Positions 11,545 to 23,322 of a stretch of 64,000 nt of DNA are shown in pieces. Position 1 is the first letter of the stretch. Each line of letters begins with the position of its first letter. The notes under the pieces are model-generated. The model searched no databases and was not told the origin of the DNA. It was given only the letters and a program-made list of their open reading frames with translations. The stretch lies in NCBI GenBank assembly GCA_958510825.1, contig OY294052.1, forward strand, positions 3,989,816 to 4,053,815, given 5' to 3'. Both the position numbers and the translations under genes were made by a program. Origin of the DNA: Brachypterus glaber (taxonomy: Eukaryota; Arthropoda; Insecta; Coleoptera; Kateretidae).

Positions 11545-11960
11545 AAATGCCAGCGTGCGCTTTAATAATCCTGGCGAAAACAGCGTGTCTTTAAAGAGCG
11601 CTTGTACAAAATACCGAGTCACAAAACAGGGTGTGACACAACCGCGCATGACACATGATCGCATGGAGAAAATACCGAGTGATAAAGTGTGCTAGCGCTA
11701 TTAATGCCAGCGCGCTAGTTTTAATAGTGCTGGTGAAAAGAGCGTTTGTACGAGATAGCAAGTCACGAAACAGCGTGTGACAAAACAGCACATGACACAT
11801 GAGCTTGTGACAAAATAGCTTGTGGATAAAATGTGCTAGCTCTATTGATACCAGAGCGCGTGCTACTAAACACAGCGTGTCTTCAAAAAGCGCTTGTACA
11901 AAATAGCGAGTCACGAAAGAACGCGTGTACAAAACAGTGTGTTACAAAACGCGTTTGCCA
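11545..11960. repeat. Degenerate minisatellite with ~150-bp higher-order period
   Basis: Short words such as AGCGYGTGACAAAA and CGCTTGTACAAAATA recur every 15-20 bases, and larger blocks beginning CCAGCGTGCG, CCAGCGCGCT and CCAGAGCGCG recur near 11549, 11706 and 11851. The 113-residue minus-strand ORF here (11591-11932) is repetitive and rich in Cys, His and Phe, as expected of translated tandem repeats. Confidence 0.7.
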
Positions 11961-12747
11961 CTCTACAGGTAATCTATCGATTTTGTATACACTTGGGATT
12001 AGTATCCTCTACCCGCATACCTTATACACAAGTAAATAATAGAAAAGTCGCGACTTGCCTGACGGAAGTCGCGGTATCAAGTTGCGTCCTAAAAGCTTAA
12101 TGATTGATACCGATTTCCTCCTACTCTTGGCCAGCACGGCCACAAGAGAATACGAATTATACCTTGGAGTGTATACAAAATGGATTAATGATCTGTATAT
12201 GGATTTTAAATGTTCATAAAAAAATTAAAGCCTATATAACATTATTTGGACATTATTAATAATTCATTACAGTTTATTGTGGTAATTTTTTATAGCTTAA
12301 CATTAATAAATCACTATTCAATAGTACTTAGATGGATTAGTTTGTATGTATAATTTGGATCAATAAATTGTGTCAAAATCAATTAGATCCAAACCTCAAA
12401 CATATGTAAATAAGATGTTAACAATGTTATTGATATATTAAGCTTATTATTAAGCTTGTGTCTCGGCTTGCGTATTGAAAATGATTTGTGTATCAAGAAA
12501 TTTATTAATTTACCATAGAGATTATTAGTAGATATGACTCATTCTTATTTAAAGCTCAGTGAAACAAATCTGTATATCACAAATTGGTAATTGACCCTGC
12601 CTGTTGGACTTTTATTAGGCCAATTCGCCGAAACCAATCGAGCGAATGTAAGTGAATTAAATTTTGAATTATTATTATTATAATGATATCATCTAAGTTG
12701 GGAAATTTTTTAACGCGATTTTATCCAGTTTCATTCTGTTTAAATTT
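11961..12747. other. Stretch without recognisable gene
   Basis: AT-rich, no credible ORF and no clear element border seen. ORFs extending in from the left belong to the minisatellite. Confidence 0.5.
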
Positions 12748-13057
12748 TTATCCAATACATACAGATAATAAGACAATTACCAGATTTATTTTAAATAGAT
12801 AAACTCAATAATAACCACCGCATGGCTTTTACTTTATTGAGTGGATAATTATTTATTTTACCCACTCAACTGTCACTTGTCAAATTATTTTCTTGTAAAT
12901 GTCATTAAAATTTTTATTAAAAATATGAATTCCTAAGCTATTTATTGGATAAAACCTTGTATGGCAATCATGGGTAACCTGCTTGGCTGACGCCTCCCAG
13001 GTTAATTTTCTCATTGGCAATATCTTACTTTAACCACTAGTACCATAAATAACTAAG
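12748..13057 (-). repeat. Dispersed ~330-bp repeat, copy B (inverted)
   Basis: Reverse-complement match to 46-375 and 60491-60830. One arm of the internal hairpin is deleted (only CATGGGTAACCTG remains at 12969-12981), so this copy no longer folds there. Confidence 0.7.
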
Positions 13058-13076
13058 TTTTTAGTTAAATATTTAA

Positions 13077-13317
13077 GGGAACGTTCAAGTATTACGTAAC
13101 GCAAAATGTACCAAAATTCATACACTTCTTACTTCGGTTCTCGCGTTATTGAAGGCTGTAGAGCTTTCATATTTTGGCTACCCCCCCCCCAACACACCCC
13201 CTATTAGGGGGGGTAGCCAAAATATGAAATCACTATAATCTATAATAACGCGAGAACCGGGGTATGAAGTGTCTGAATTTTGGTACAATTTGCGTTACGT
13301 AATACTTGAACGTTCCC
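13077..13317. mobile_element. PIF/Harbinger-type MITE with TAA duplication
   Basis: A 241-bp palindromic element with ends GGGAACGTTCAAGTATTACG, flanked by TAA at 13074-13076 and 13318-13320. The arms extend far inward (TCTCGCGTTATT and AATAACGCGAGA; TTTTGGCTACCCC and GGGGTAGCCAAAA). Isolated ends of related elements occur at 18934 and 39925. Confidence 0.8.
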
Positions 13318-13749
13318 TAAATAGCAAATACCGATTCATAAATAAAATAAAAGTTAGTTTTATAGCAGAATAAAAATCTTGCTTTAAAGTATTCAGCTTT
13401 TTGATAAAAGTTCGTAAATTTCTGTATGCACCTGTATTATCATTTTGAAACGGGAAAGGCTAGACTATAATTTCGAAAAGTCTTTTCAAAGCAGGGGATG
13501 CCATTACAATTCTCTATAATAGAAAATATCAAAAAGTTTTATTAAACTTAAATGCGGGTGGAAAAAAGCGATTCAAACCTCCGCAAAGATAACCGCCGCC
13601 GCAAAACTGAATAATGCAAATTTAAATTTAAAATGGGAACATAAAAGGAAAACGTACGGGGCGATTCTAAGCTTTGCTTCTATGAGAATACTGCCGTTCG
13701 AAGGAAAAAAGGTAAAATATACACGTTATTAGTTTTTGTCTACGTTCTA

Positions 13750-14977
13750 GGGTAGATACCCCAGTTATAGCCACCTTAAGAAAAATTCTGTTTTTATTTC
13801 TTTTTATTATGTTCCATTATAATGTTAAGGTTGCAAGTTTTGGTTTTTCTGAAACTTACAATATATCTCTACTATAAAATAAATGTTTAAATAAAATAAC
13901 TTCAGCTGATATGTTATAAAATTAAAAACAAACAAAATAATACTAATTCTCTAGTTTTAGCCACCCAAGCACCGGTTTTAGCCATAAAAATTCACCAGTT
14001 ATAGCCACCATTAAAAAAAAAACTAAAAAGATGTTAAAAATAAATTATTTATATTTTTGTAACAGTTTTAGAACATTTAAAATTTATAGTTTTTAAAAAA
14101 TATATACTTCTTAATCAATATTTAAAATTATTTCGTTTTTTATTACATTTTTTCTTACATACATCTTTTCTTGGATAATTATCCGATAATTATAAATATT
14201 TATTAATTTTATTTATTTATTATTTATTTTTTAAGAATCTTTTTGGGATCTGAACCAGCTGGTAGTTTATACCATATTCGACACTATAGTTTTACAAAAA
14301 TATTTATATGTATATGACAATTTCACATTCTGACATGTTTAGTTTTCAGCTTCAGTCTTGAATAATTTAAGTTATTTTGATGGCCAGCTCTCGACTATTT
14401 TGTAATACTCCTCCTTTTTTAATTTAAATCTATTATTGGCTAATATTTAAAGGTGGTTTTCGCTAAAATATTTATTATTTGTACAGTAATTTTGACATAT
14501 TGATATTTTTTGACATTGGCTACTTAGGTTCCAGTTTTAGCCAATTCTGTGGCTATAGCTAGAAAGAGAAGCATATTAGTGTCCCAGTTATCGCCATGCA
14601 AATTTAAGAATAAATTCTGCAAAATATGTATTAAAATATTAATAAAGTAACTGTTTAATGACTTACCTTTAACTTGATATAAATGTTTTACGAATTTAAT
14701 TTTACCTGAATTAGATATTTAAAATTATTTTTCTGGCGGTTTCTTAAGAAAAGTCATAAGAAATTACATTTTTTTCAAAATCAAAATTTTAAATAGGCGC
14801 TGTATTCGTTTCGCTACAGTTAAAACTTATTTAACATATTTGTTGTCCCAACTTTTATCATTCAAATCGGATTTAAACGATAATTTTGATCTAAAGTCTC
14901 CTATTTTTTAGCTATACCCAAAAAACTACTCTGACTGGCTAAAACCGGTGCAGTGGCTAAAACCGGTGATCCTACCC
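13750..14977. mobile_element. Tc1/mariner-like non-autonomous element
   Basis: Begins GGGTAGATACC and ends with GGTGATCCTACCC, flanked by TA at 13748-13749 and 14978-14979. The word CCGGTTTTAGCCA or CAGTTATAGCCA in either orientation recurs at both ends and inside (near 13760, 13970, 14000, 14530, 14590, 14935, 14953), a subterminal-repeat pattern. AT-rich interior without transposase ORF. Confidence 0.65.
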
Positions 14978-15419
14978 TACTTAGATTTAAGCACACATTT
15001 TAGTTTATTTCAATTCATTTTAACACTATTGCTTTTTGAAGATACAGTACAAGCTCGATACTGTGAACGCAAACTGTTTTCGTTTAAACAAAAACCACAT
15101 TTTTCTACCACTGGTTTGGAATTAAACTGAGAGCTCGTTGCCGTAGTAAATACTAAACGTTTTTGCTCAAATGGAACCCCACGAAAGTTTGGTTAACATT
15201 CAATGGTTGTTACAGTAATTGATTGATGAAGAGAAACAAGATAAGGATTCGTACCTCAAACACTGCGGCCACCTGCGGGCCTATTGTGTTATTCTTGGGT
15301 CTCTTGCTAGTCAAACAGCTTCGTAACCTTTATCAGGCTTACTAGGCTGTTTACTAGATTTGCATTGGAGAGCATAGCTTCTGGGTTAGTTGTTACAGTA
15401 ATACTTAACGTTGTTATAG

Positions 15420-15620
15420 TTCTCGTAATCCACGCCCAGCCCAAACCCCAGGACCTAGAAAGTTGAAATTTGGACAGTTTGTTCCTTTTATGATGTAAGC
15501 ACCCACTAAGAAGCGATTTTTCGAAATTCATCTCTTAAGGGTGTGAAACGGGGGTTGAAAGGTTTTGTAAAAAGTGTCAGTATATCAGAGACCTCTTAAT
15601 CTAGAATCTTCACAACATTC
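15420..15620 (+). mobile_element. Helitron-related fragment
   Basis: Matches, in inverse orientation, the 5' half of the Helitron at 61947-62439 (shared words CACGCCCAGCCCAAACC, ATGATGTAAGCA, CTTAATCTAGAATCTTC). The TC 5' tip and CTAG 3' tip are missing, so it is a decayed or truncated copy. Confidence 0.6.
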
Positions 15621-15654
15621 TGACATAAACTTCAATTTTTGAATTATTATTTGT

Positions 15655-15985
15655 AATTAGGTGGTAAAATTCAATAAAAATCTTTTTTAAGTACTTATTT
15701 GATAAAATTATTAATTAATATTAAGGGCTTTATTTAAAAATATGTGTTTTGTTGTATTTACAATGTCTAGTGACAAGAAACATTGTCTTCAACCTTGTCC
15801 GCAGTTTAAAGCCATCCAGTGTTTCTTGCAATCGAAGAAAAAGTATAGTCTATAACACTTGGGAATATTAATTTCGCCCTCGAAGGACCGTCACACTCGC
15901 CTGCGAGGTCGTATGATAAACTGTCCGCTCGCGCGGAATATTATCTATTCCACACTAGTTTTAGAATATACTATTAGAGTTTTCT
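15655..15985 (+). repeat. Dispersed ~330-bp repeat, copy 1
   Basis: Matches 42938-43255 on the same strand over most of its length. Contains a GC-rich palindromic core (CCGCTCGCGCGGAATATT at 15931) and a TTCCACACTAGTT end. No TIR or duplication identified. Confidence 0.6.
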
Positions 15986-17157
15986 TTTCGCGAACGGCAG
16001 AGTAAAGAAAGAATTTTATCAAAACAATCAAGACGCAGAATCAAAGGCGATTGGGTCTGACCCGAGTATTTCCGGTTATTGAATCCTGGCCAATCATTGG
16101 TAAATCACTTGAGATTTCCTTCCTTTGTCTCAAGGATAAAGTTTGCTTCTAAATAATCACACAGTAACAGCACAGATAAAACTAGTAAGAAAATCAAAGG
16201 AATCTAAACTACTGTATACAGTATACATGTAGGATACAGAAAAGCTTTATAAAAAAAGATTGTTTTTACTTAATTTTATCGATACATACATACTGTGGAA
16301 TATATAAAAAATTTGAGATCAAATTTCTAGGCGTTCAGATAGACATTGAAAAGACTTGGTACAACCATATCGTCTTTATATCTAAAATACGGTATACGGT
16401 ATTTCTTAAAACCTTGACTGCAGGAGCATTTTTTATTGTATTTTACGTTCGGGGCATATTCCATATGGGGTAGCTATTTTCATTCTTTGAGCCATGAATC
16501 GGTCAATACGAGCCATTTATGCCTAATTCTAGGCTAAAGGCCTATTATTCTTAAAAAACGAAGTTCATCTTAAAATATTAATTAATATTGATGTAATAAT
16601 AAAATAAAAACTCAAATAATATCTAACATCTCAATTAGCGCAATGGATCATAAAATCTTATTTCTCATGACTGTTGCGGGGGCAAAGTGAATCGTAGACT
16701 TGTCAATCAATTAATGTGTGATTGTTATTATTATTATTAAGTTCATTAATTTAGGTGGTCATTTAAGCGGGAACAATTAAATTCGCCATATGTTTTTTAG
16801 TGCTCTGGGCTCAAATCTGCTGCGCTACGAGAACTCCTATTCGCACGATCTTCTAACCCGAAATGTTAAAAGATCATCCGCGATGACATCATACGACAAT
16901 TGAAGACTAAACCTTTCAAAAGGGTTAGTCGCCAATGACTTGATTTTACAGGAGTAACAAAAATTTGATCTATTCTTTAACCCTATATGGCTCCTTGTTC
17001 CCATTTGGGAACACTGTGCGTAAGGTCTTGTCCACCAGACGAGGCAAAAATTACTTTTTTTGATAGTCTTAGTAGTTTACAAGATATAGCAGCCCAAAGA
17101 CTTTCAGCTGTATTATTTTCGGTATTTTGACATATATGATCATATATCATAATACCG
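15986..17157. other. Stretch without recognisable gene
   Basis: No convincing ORF, exon or element border seen. The 73-residue minus-strand ORF at 16983-17204 runs into the hAT element on its left-hand end and has no recognisable motif. Confidence 0.45.
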
Positions 17158-17367
17158 ATTTCATGCAGAGCCGGATTAATAGTGCAGTGGGCCCTGAGCC
17201 GCATAATTTCTGGGGGCCCCCTATTATGAACTTTTAAACCCAGGTTATATGCCTATTGTAGTTGTTACTACTTCCATTTGGAAAAGGCACTGCCCTTATC
17301 TTTCTTGGGGGATTTTAAATAAATAAAGTATAAACTATTGTATGAGGCTTTTCTATAGTTGGGGGCC

Positions 17368-17799
17368 TACACGGAAAGAAATTAGTGGGCTCTGCGCTAT
17401 ACATTATAAGATATTTGGTAACAGTGGCAAATTATAGTGATTTAAGCTATAGATTATAAGGGACACAATAACTAATAATGTTAAAAATAAATTGGAAACG
17501 ATTATATATATTACAGACACGATTATATTTATTACAGGCACTATTATAAATTTACAGAAATTTTATTATATTATAAAAATTATTAGCACGGACAATAATT
17601 AAATCTATTTAAGCTATAAATGCCATACTATTTGTTATATTTTATTATTCACTAAACAATTAAAGTATTTCATATAAATTTTTACACTGACTGCCATAAT
17701 TGTAAGAGAAAGCCTTGTATTTATATAATAAGCGATTATAATTTGCTTGGTATGTGTGTTATAGCGCTCCTAGCTATAATTTTTTTTTTCCGTGTATAG
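17368..17799. mobile_element. TIR element nested in hAT
   Basis: CTACACGGAAAGAAATTA on the left and TTTTTTCCGTGTATAG on the right are inverted, and GCGCTATA recurs inverted just inside (17393 and 17761). Its TSD is not clear. Confidence 0.5.
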
Positions 17800-17869
17800 A
17801 TGCTATGTTTTGTTTTAAATTTTGTGCACAAGAATGGTTAAAATAGGCCCCTTGAAGGTACAATTCCCG

Positions 17870-18535
17870 AGTAAAAAAATAACAAATGCTATTTTGGATA
17901 CATTAAATATCTGCATTTTAGAAAATATGGAGAATATCCGGCCCAAGGAATACCAAATGTAATCTTGGAACAAATGTTTTCATTTATGTCACTAGAGACT
18001 AGACGTAAACAAGCTTTAATAATATATCTACATAAGCTATTAAATAACCAAGCCGATTGTATTCATATTCTTGAAATGCTCAATATAAACGTCCCTAGAA
18101 ATTCTGCCCGAAATCCAACTTTTTTTTATAACAAAAGATCTAGAACTAACATAAACAAGTGCTCACCAATAAATATGATTTGCTCCAATTACAATGATAT
18201 TCACGAAAACTTGGACATTTTAAACTGCAGCATTAGGGCAATTAAAAAATTCTTTAGAGCACATTAATCCTTATTATCATTTTTTATTTTTTTTTTGTTT
18301 TTATTTTCAATATGTATATATGTAAATTAAATGTAAATAATTTTGTATATAAGTTATACTTTTTGTAAATATGAACTACTTTAGTAATTAAGTATATTTA
18401 AAAAAAAATAATTATCATAACACTTTTTTAAATTTATATTATTTCTCTTCTTTTGTATTGCTTATTTTATAAACTTTGTAATTGGGCTTTGCCTGTTAAG
18501 TTTAATAAAAAAATAAATAAATAAATAAATAAATA
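17870..18535 (+). mobile_element. LINE 3' fragment (Jockey/CR1-like ORF2 C terminus)
   Basis: An open frame from about 17880 to 18267 encodes a C-terminal reverse-transcriptase tail seen in Jockey/CR1-type LINEs: LHFRKYGEYPAQGIPN, SLETRRKQALIIYLHKLLNN, then NVPRNSARN, SPINMI and DILNCSIRAIKKF. A ~240-base AT-rich 3' UTR and an AAAT repeat tail (about 18510-18535) follow. All of the RT core is missing, as usual for 5'-truncated copies. Confidence 0.75.
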
Positions 18536-18933
18536 CATTGGAAGGCTTAGTCTCCATATTTCTTTGGATCTTTAAGGGTATTTTCTGAGCGTCGATGATC
18601 ATGATGATTTTATGCATTATTACTAGTTTTTAAATATTTAATTTTTTACCCAAACAGTCTTGGGTGGGCCCACCCGGTCGGTGGGCCCTGGGCCTCCAGC
18701 CCACCCGGCCAATAGGTTAATCCGGCCCTGATTTCATGCAAAAAACAGATGTCGCTTAATGCATTATGAACGTTTTTCTCTTCAGTTGCAAACAGTGGTG
18801 ATTCATTTTAACTACAACCGAACTAAATTCTCTAATTACTAATTTGCTGAATCTCCTATGGAAATGGATACGAACGTGGTTTAGCTGATACATTTTTTTA
18901 AATGTTTTGTCATCATCATAACTGAAGACGTAA

Positions 18934-19585
18934 GGGAACGTTCAAGTAATACGTAACACAAATTTTGATCATTTTGGACTGGCATAATTTATTAAAGTTT
19001 GAAAGTCTGTATCTCCAAAACGTTATATTTTAGCAGAAACTGCGTATAATATTTTTTGTAGGGCTTAAAAAGAGCTTTCATTTGAAATATAATTTTTTGA
19101 AATTGGTTTATAAATAAGTGAGTTATGCCAAAAAAACATTTTACTGCTTTAAACGCTAATATCTCGAAAACGATTTATTTTAGGAAAAAGTTGTTTATAA
19201 TATTTTTTGAGCAATTTGAAAAAATCTTTCATATAAGTGCTGAATTAATAAAATGCAATAATAGTTAACTTAATTATAACCAAAAAACGCTAAAATTAGG
19301 AGTTTTACCCCATTCTTACCCCCTTACCCCCAAAATCTAATCAGCTTTTCGAAATATGATAAGAAACAATATGCAAAAAAACCCTTGTCGATATCTTTTT
19401 TAGAAATGGAGTTAGCGAGTTTACACCCAGAGACAGACAGACAGACGGACGCAACATTTTTTTTCACTGATTTCGACTCAGAAAGGTCTAAAACGCCGAG
19501 AAATATGAAAAAAGCATGGTCAGATTTTGACTTTTCAGCGAAGATTTCAATACATCGGCACTCTTAGTAGTACTAAGTGCCGATG
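18934..19585 (+). repeat. Repeat with conserved terminal hairpin, copy 1
   Basis: Starts with a Harbinger-like end (GGGAACGTTCAAGTAATACG) and continues into a repeat shared with 42000-42508 and 56600-56875: a ACCCCCTTACCCCCAAAATC tract, a GACAGACAGACGGACG tract, and a final hairpin CATCGGCACT...AGTGCCGATG at 19553-19585. The two parts may be separate elements. The 60-residue ORF at 19385 is a by-product. Confidence 0.6.
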
Positions 19586-19779
19586 TGATTATCAATTTTG
19601 GTGTATGAGCCCAAAATTTTCAATACCTTAAATCTAGATTCGCCTCTGTACATTCAAACAAATATTTTATTAAATTTATAACTTTTTCACAATTTTGAAT
19701 AAAAAAGAAAAAATCTTAAGATAATTTCTAAAAATTAGGGCCATAAATGCCCTAGGATATTTTTTTAATTCGGCACTGG

Positions 19780-19929
19780 TAAGGGCACATCCACAGGCTC
19801 GCACAACAACATAGTACATAAGAATGCGATGCCGAGATTGGCTTGATGTGCCGCCATGTATCTTGCAAGCCAATCACAGTACCGCATTCTTATGTACTAT
19901 GTTCTTATGCGAGCTTGTGGATATGCCTT
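19780..19929. repeat. Foldback MITE
   Basis: About 70-base inverted arms: TAAGGGCACATCCACAGGCT and continuing to GATTGGCTTG on the left, inverse on the right ending TGTGGATATGCCTTA. A single arm of the same family recurs at about 23040-23095. Confidence 0.7.
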
Positions 19930-19982
19930 AACATGTACCTACATAATCATGGCAACAATGTAATAAATAAATATGATAAATT

Positions 19983-20780
19983 ACACAGGCCCACAAAAGA
20001 AAATAAGTGGGCTGTGCTGGGGTTGAGACCTAACTATTCTTATGTATTTTGGGATGCTGAATACGAATCTGTCATAAAAAATGGCACTTCGTGGGCTTAT
20101 ATTGTTTCTACACTGAAAAAACTGTCGGGACCCACAAAAAAAAGTGGTCTGTGCTGTGGTTAAGACCCACGGATTCTTATGGGCTTATTTTGTATCTACA
20201 CTGAAAAAACTGTCTGGGCCCACAAAAGTGGTCTGTGCTGGGGTTGAGATCCACTTATTCTTATGTATTTTGGGATGCTGAACACGAATCTGTCATAAAA
20301 AAGGCACTTCATCTGTTCATTTTTTCCTACACTGTAAAAACATTATGGCCCCACAAAAAAAAATAGTCGTCTGTGCCGGGGTTGAGACCCACCTATTCTT
20401 ATGTATTTTGGGATGCTGAACACAAATCTGTCATAAAAAAGGCACTTCATAGGCTCATTTTTTTTCTACACTGGAAAAACTGTCTGGAGCCACAAAAAAA
20501 AAGTGGTCTGTGCTGGGGTTTAGACCCACCGATTCTTATGTATTTTGAGATGGTGAACAAGAATCTGTCATAAAAAATGCACTTCAATGGCTCATTTTTT
20601 TGTTACACTGAAATAATATGAGATTTTTACCATTTTAGACAGTTTTTTCAGTGTAGCAAAGAAATAAGCTCATGAAGTGCCTTTTTTATGACAGATTCGT
20701 GTTCAGCATCCCAAAATACATAAGAGTAGGTGGGTCTCAACCCCAGCACAGACCAATTTTTTTATTTTGTGGGCCTGTGT
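19983..20780. repeat. Inverted-end element with internal ~138-bp tandem repeats
   Basis: Outer ends ACACAGGCCCACAAAA (19983) and the inverse at 20780. Inside, units starting GTGGKCTGTGCTGGGGTTGA occur near 20007, 20145, 20228, 20367 and 20502 (spacings about 138, 83, 139, 135), then one unit in inverted orientation (about 20640-20755). ORFs at 19843, 20373 and 20672 merely translate the repeat. Confidence 0.7.
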
Positions 20781-21080
20781 TATTAATAATCCAAAACAAT
20801 AGTCTAATGTTAAATATACACAATAAATTAATTAGAATGATCATAAAAAAGTTGAAAAATTCAGCTGCCCAGATCTTTAATTAGAAACTTCCCGCATTGC
20901 ATTTTTTAATGTTTTGATTATGGTGGTAGATACGACTTTTGGTGATACACGTTAGGATATTGTTCACATATCAAATAATTTCATTAACGGCATTAATTAA
21001 TTAAAATGAATACCCCTATACGTTGTATTTTGCCTCAAGCTATTAAAATAAATTTCTTGATTTTTAAATAAATATTACAA

Positions 21081-21757
21081 ATGTCGCGACATTAGATCAT
21101 ATATACATAGATATGGCATTAATGTTGATTTGTTTTATGTAGAACATACAAAGCCAATGGAGCTCTTTACAACTAGAATTATGAAACAAAAGACGTCTAC
21201 CCTATCTGTATCTCATTTGTGCTACACTTTCCAGCCAATCAAATAAATACTGTATTTGTGTTTCATACAACAAATACAGTATTTATTTGGTTGGCCGGAA
21301 AATGTATCACTGACTGGCACGAACGAACATGGCTAATTTGAATCTGTAGAATAAGATAATTTTACTAAAATTTAGATGGCTCCAGTAATTTCTTTAATAA
21401 AAATAATATATTTACACTTCGCCCGGCCGAATAAATATTGTATTTGTTCAACAAAGAACAAATACAGAATTTGTTTGGTTGGGTGGAAGTAGGAGTGTAT
21501 GTATGTCTTCTATCCTTTTTGGGTAGAACTTTTGTCCCTGTCTAAACTAACGGGAGAAATCGCCATTGTAAACAAACCACTCTAGCGGTGAGGTTGCGAG
21601 GAGGTGAAGTATAACATATTTGTTAACAAACCACTATAGCGGAGGGTGGTGACCAGAAGCGGGAAGGTGAAATTTACCTGCATGTCTCAATGTAAACATT
21701 TCGGTTTGGCGTGAACTCAAGGCGCATCTATGTATATATGATCTAATGTCGCGACAT
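21081..21757. mobile_element. Element with perfect 32-bp TIRs
   Basis: 21081-21112 (starting ATGTCGCGACATTAGATC) is a perfect inverse of 21726-21757. The tip GTCGCGAC is itself palindromic. It encloses another element (about 21158-21570) with a second copy at 44453-44795. No matching target duplication seen; superfamily unknown. Confidence 0.75.
21158..21570 (-). mobile_element. Nested CAATGG-ended element, copy 1
   Basis: Starts CAATGGAGCTC and ends CGCCATTG; matches 44453-44795 in inverted orientation. Contains several AAATACAGTATTTATTTGG-type palindromic modules (near 21240, 21275, 21430, 21458). No coding sequence. Confidence 0.6.
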
Positions 21758-23183
21758 GTCGTTTATTACATTTATACCGGATCTCAGTATAATTTAAAAA
21801 CAGAATGTTACTATATCCACGATGAGTGGAGCGTAGCGAGTACGGCCACAACAAATGCGACAGGAAAAGTTACTTTCCCCCAAGTTTAACATACAATTTT
21901 TTCTTCTTTTCATGCTTATCGGCAACGCTGCTCATGTGCGGTTTGACAACCGTGTAAAAAGCGCCTTGTTTTTTTAACTAGACACTTTTATTTATCAGTC
22001 AGTGGGTACTTGGTGTAGAATTAATTTGCTGGTAAGGAAATATTGACATTTCTCGACTGTGCGCCAGCGCACTTTGATATTGCCTGTTCAGGAGTAAAAT
22101 AAGCCGTGAAGATATCTAATGCTACGCAACCCATTATATACTATTCATAGTAATTGGTATATTGCATTTTCCCAAATACTTGGATTTTTTTTTTTCAAGA
22201 AAAACGAAAAAAAATTATCAATTTTTTTTTTAAATAAGCTCATACAAAAAAAATACAAAAAAAAAATAATTTTTTTGCGAAAAACGAAAAATTTTTTTAA
22301 TTGTTTTTAAGTTCAACCCCCATAACATTTTTGTTTTGTGGGGATTACTTTGAAAAACAATAGAGATCTTGCCCTTATAGAACTTGATTTTTCCTGAACA
22401 TTTCAAGTCGATCGAATAATTCGTTCTTGAGTTGCCGTGTACACAAAAATCGTGACATCAGACGGACAACAACAAAAAAAAAAACAAAAAATTTCTTCTT
22501 TTTAAAAATTTTGAAAAATTTAAAACTTTTGTATAATACTATTCTAGCGCAGGCGCTGTGAATATTATAATAAGAATATTTATTTAGGCTTGAGGAAAAA
22601 CATACATTCTCTGCATTGTAGATGCCCCCTCCAATTAAAGGTAATCTTAAAATTTCCTCCAATTTGTACACCTGAATTCATCAGCGGTTTACCCCCCTTG
22701 AACTAATTGAATAATTGAGCTAATTTTTTAGATTTGTGCAAAAATAGTTTGAGTAAAAAACTGAAAAAAATAATAAATGTGACCTCAACAGTGTGTGAAA
22801 TCTATTATGACAATTAAGTTGGGGATTAAGTCAGAGTGTTAATTGTTAATTAAGTAGCAACAACAGTGAGTTGGCGTGGGAAGCGTGTGAATGCTTAATA
22901 TCAGGCAAGCTGGGGGGCCATTCCAGAAAAAGTTTACCTCGATTTTAGTTGTTTACTTTCGAGCGACCTCCGGAGATCTTTTCAGAGAAAGAAGCTATTT
23001 TATGGCCAATGTTTTGATTTAGTTAAAGGCCTATCCAGAAGCTTGCATAAGAACATAAAACATAAGAATGCGGTGCCGTGATTGGCTTTTATACATACAT
23101 GGCGGCACATCAAACTATAGTTTGTTAAGACAAACAAAATATAGAGAACCGAACGAAAGTAACGCGTGGTACCTATAGGTAAA
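21758..23183. other. Gene-free stretch with A/T homopolymer runs
   Basis: Low-complexity T and A runs dominate 22180-22310 and 22470-22540. One arm of the 19780 foldback family lies at about 23040-23095. ORFs here are Lys/Phe-rich and look spurious. Confidence 0.5.
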
Positions 23184-23322
23184 ATAGTGTATTGTTTTAC
23201 TAAGAGGAAAAGTTAAGGTTTTTTTTACTAGTCTGAATTTACGGACGACGCGAAGCGGAGTCCGGAAACTACAGACGAGTAAAAAAAGCACTTTTCCTCT
23301 GAGTGAAACATACTATTTTTTC
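23184..23322. repeat. Foldback element
   Basis: AATAGTGTATTGTTTTAC and AGAGGAAAAGT on the left pair with ACTTTTCCTCT and GTGAAACATACTATT on the right; TTTTTTTACT pairs with AGTAAAAAAA inside. Loop region is more GC-rich (GACGACGCGAAGCGGAGTCC). Confidence 0.6.

Larger units (their letters stand above)
17166..18730. mobile_element. hAT element with nested insertions, 8-bp TSD
   Basis: Ends CAGAGCCGGATTAA (17166) and TTAATCCGGCCCTG (to 18730) are inverted repeats with one mismatch, flanked by ATTTCATG at 17158-17165 and 18731-18738. The 1.57-kb body contains a smaller TIR element (17368-17799) and a LINE 3' fragment (17870-18535), which accounts for most of its length; the hAT itself keeps no transposase. 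Second-best reading: one composite element mobilised with its cargo. Confidence 0.88.

Noticed and set aside
11591..11932. 113-residue minus-strand ORF
   Set aside because: It translates a degenerate minisatellite; its Cys/His/Phe-rich repeats follow from the tandem units.
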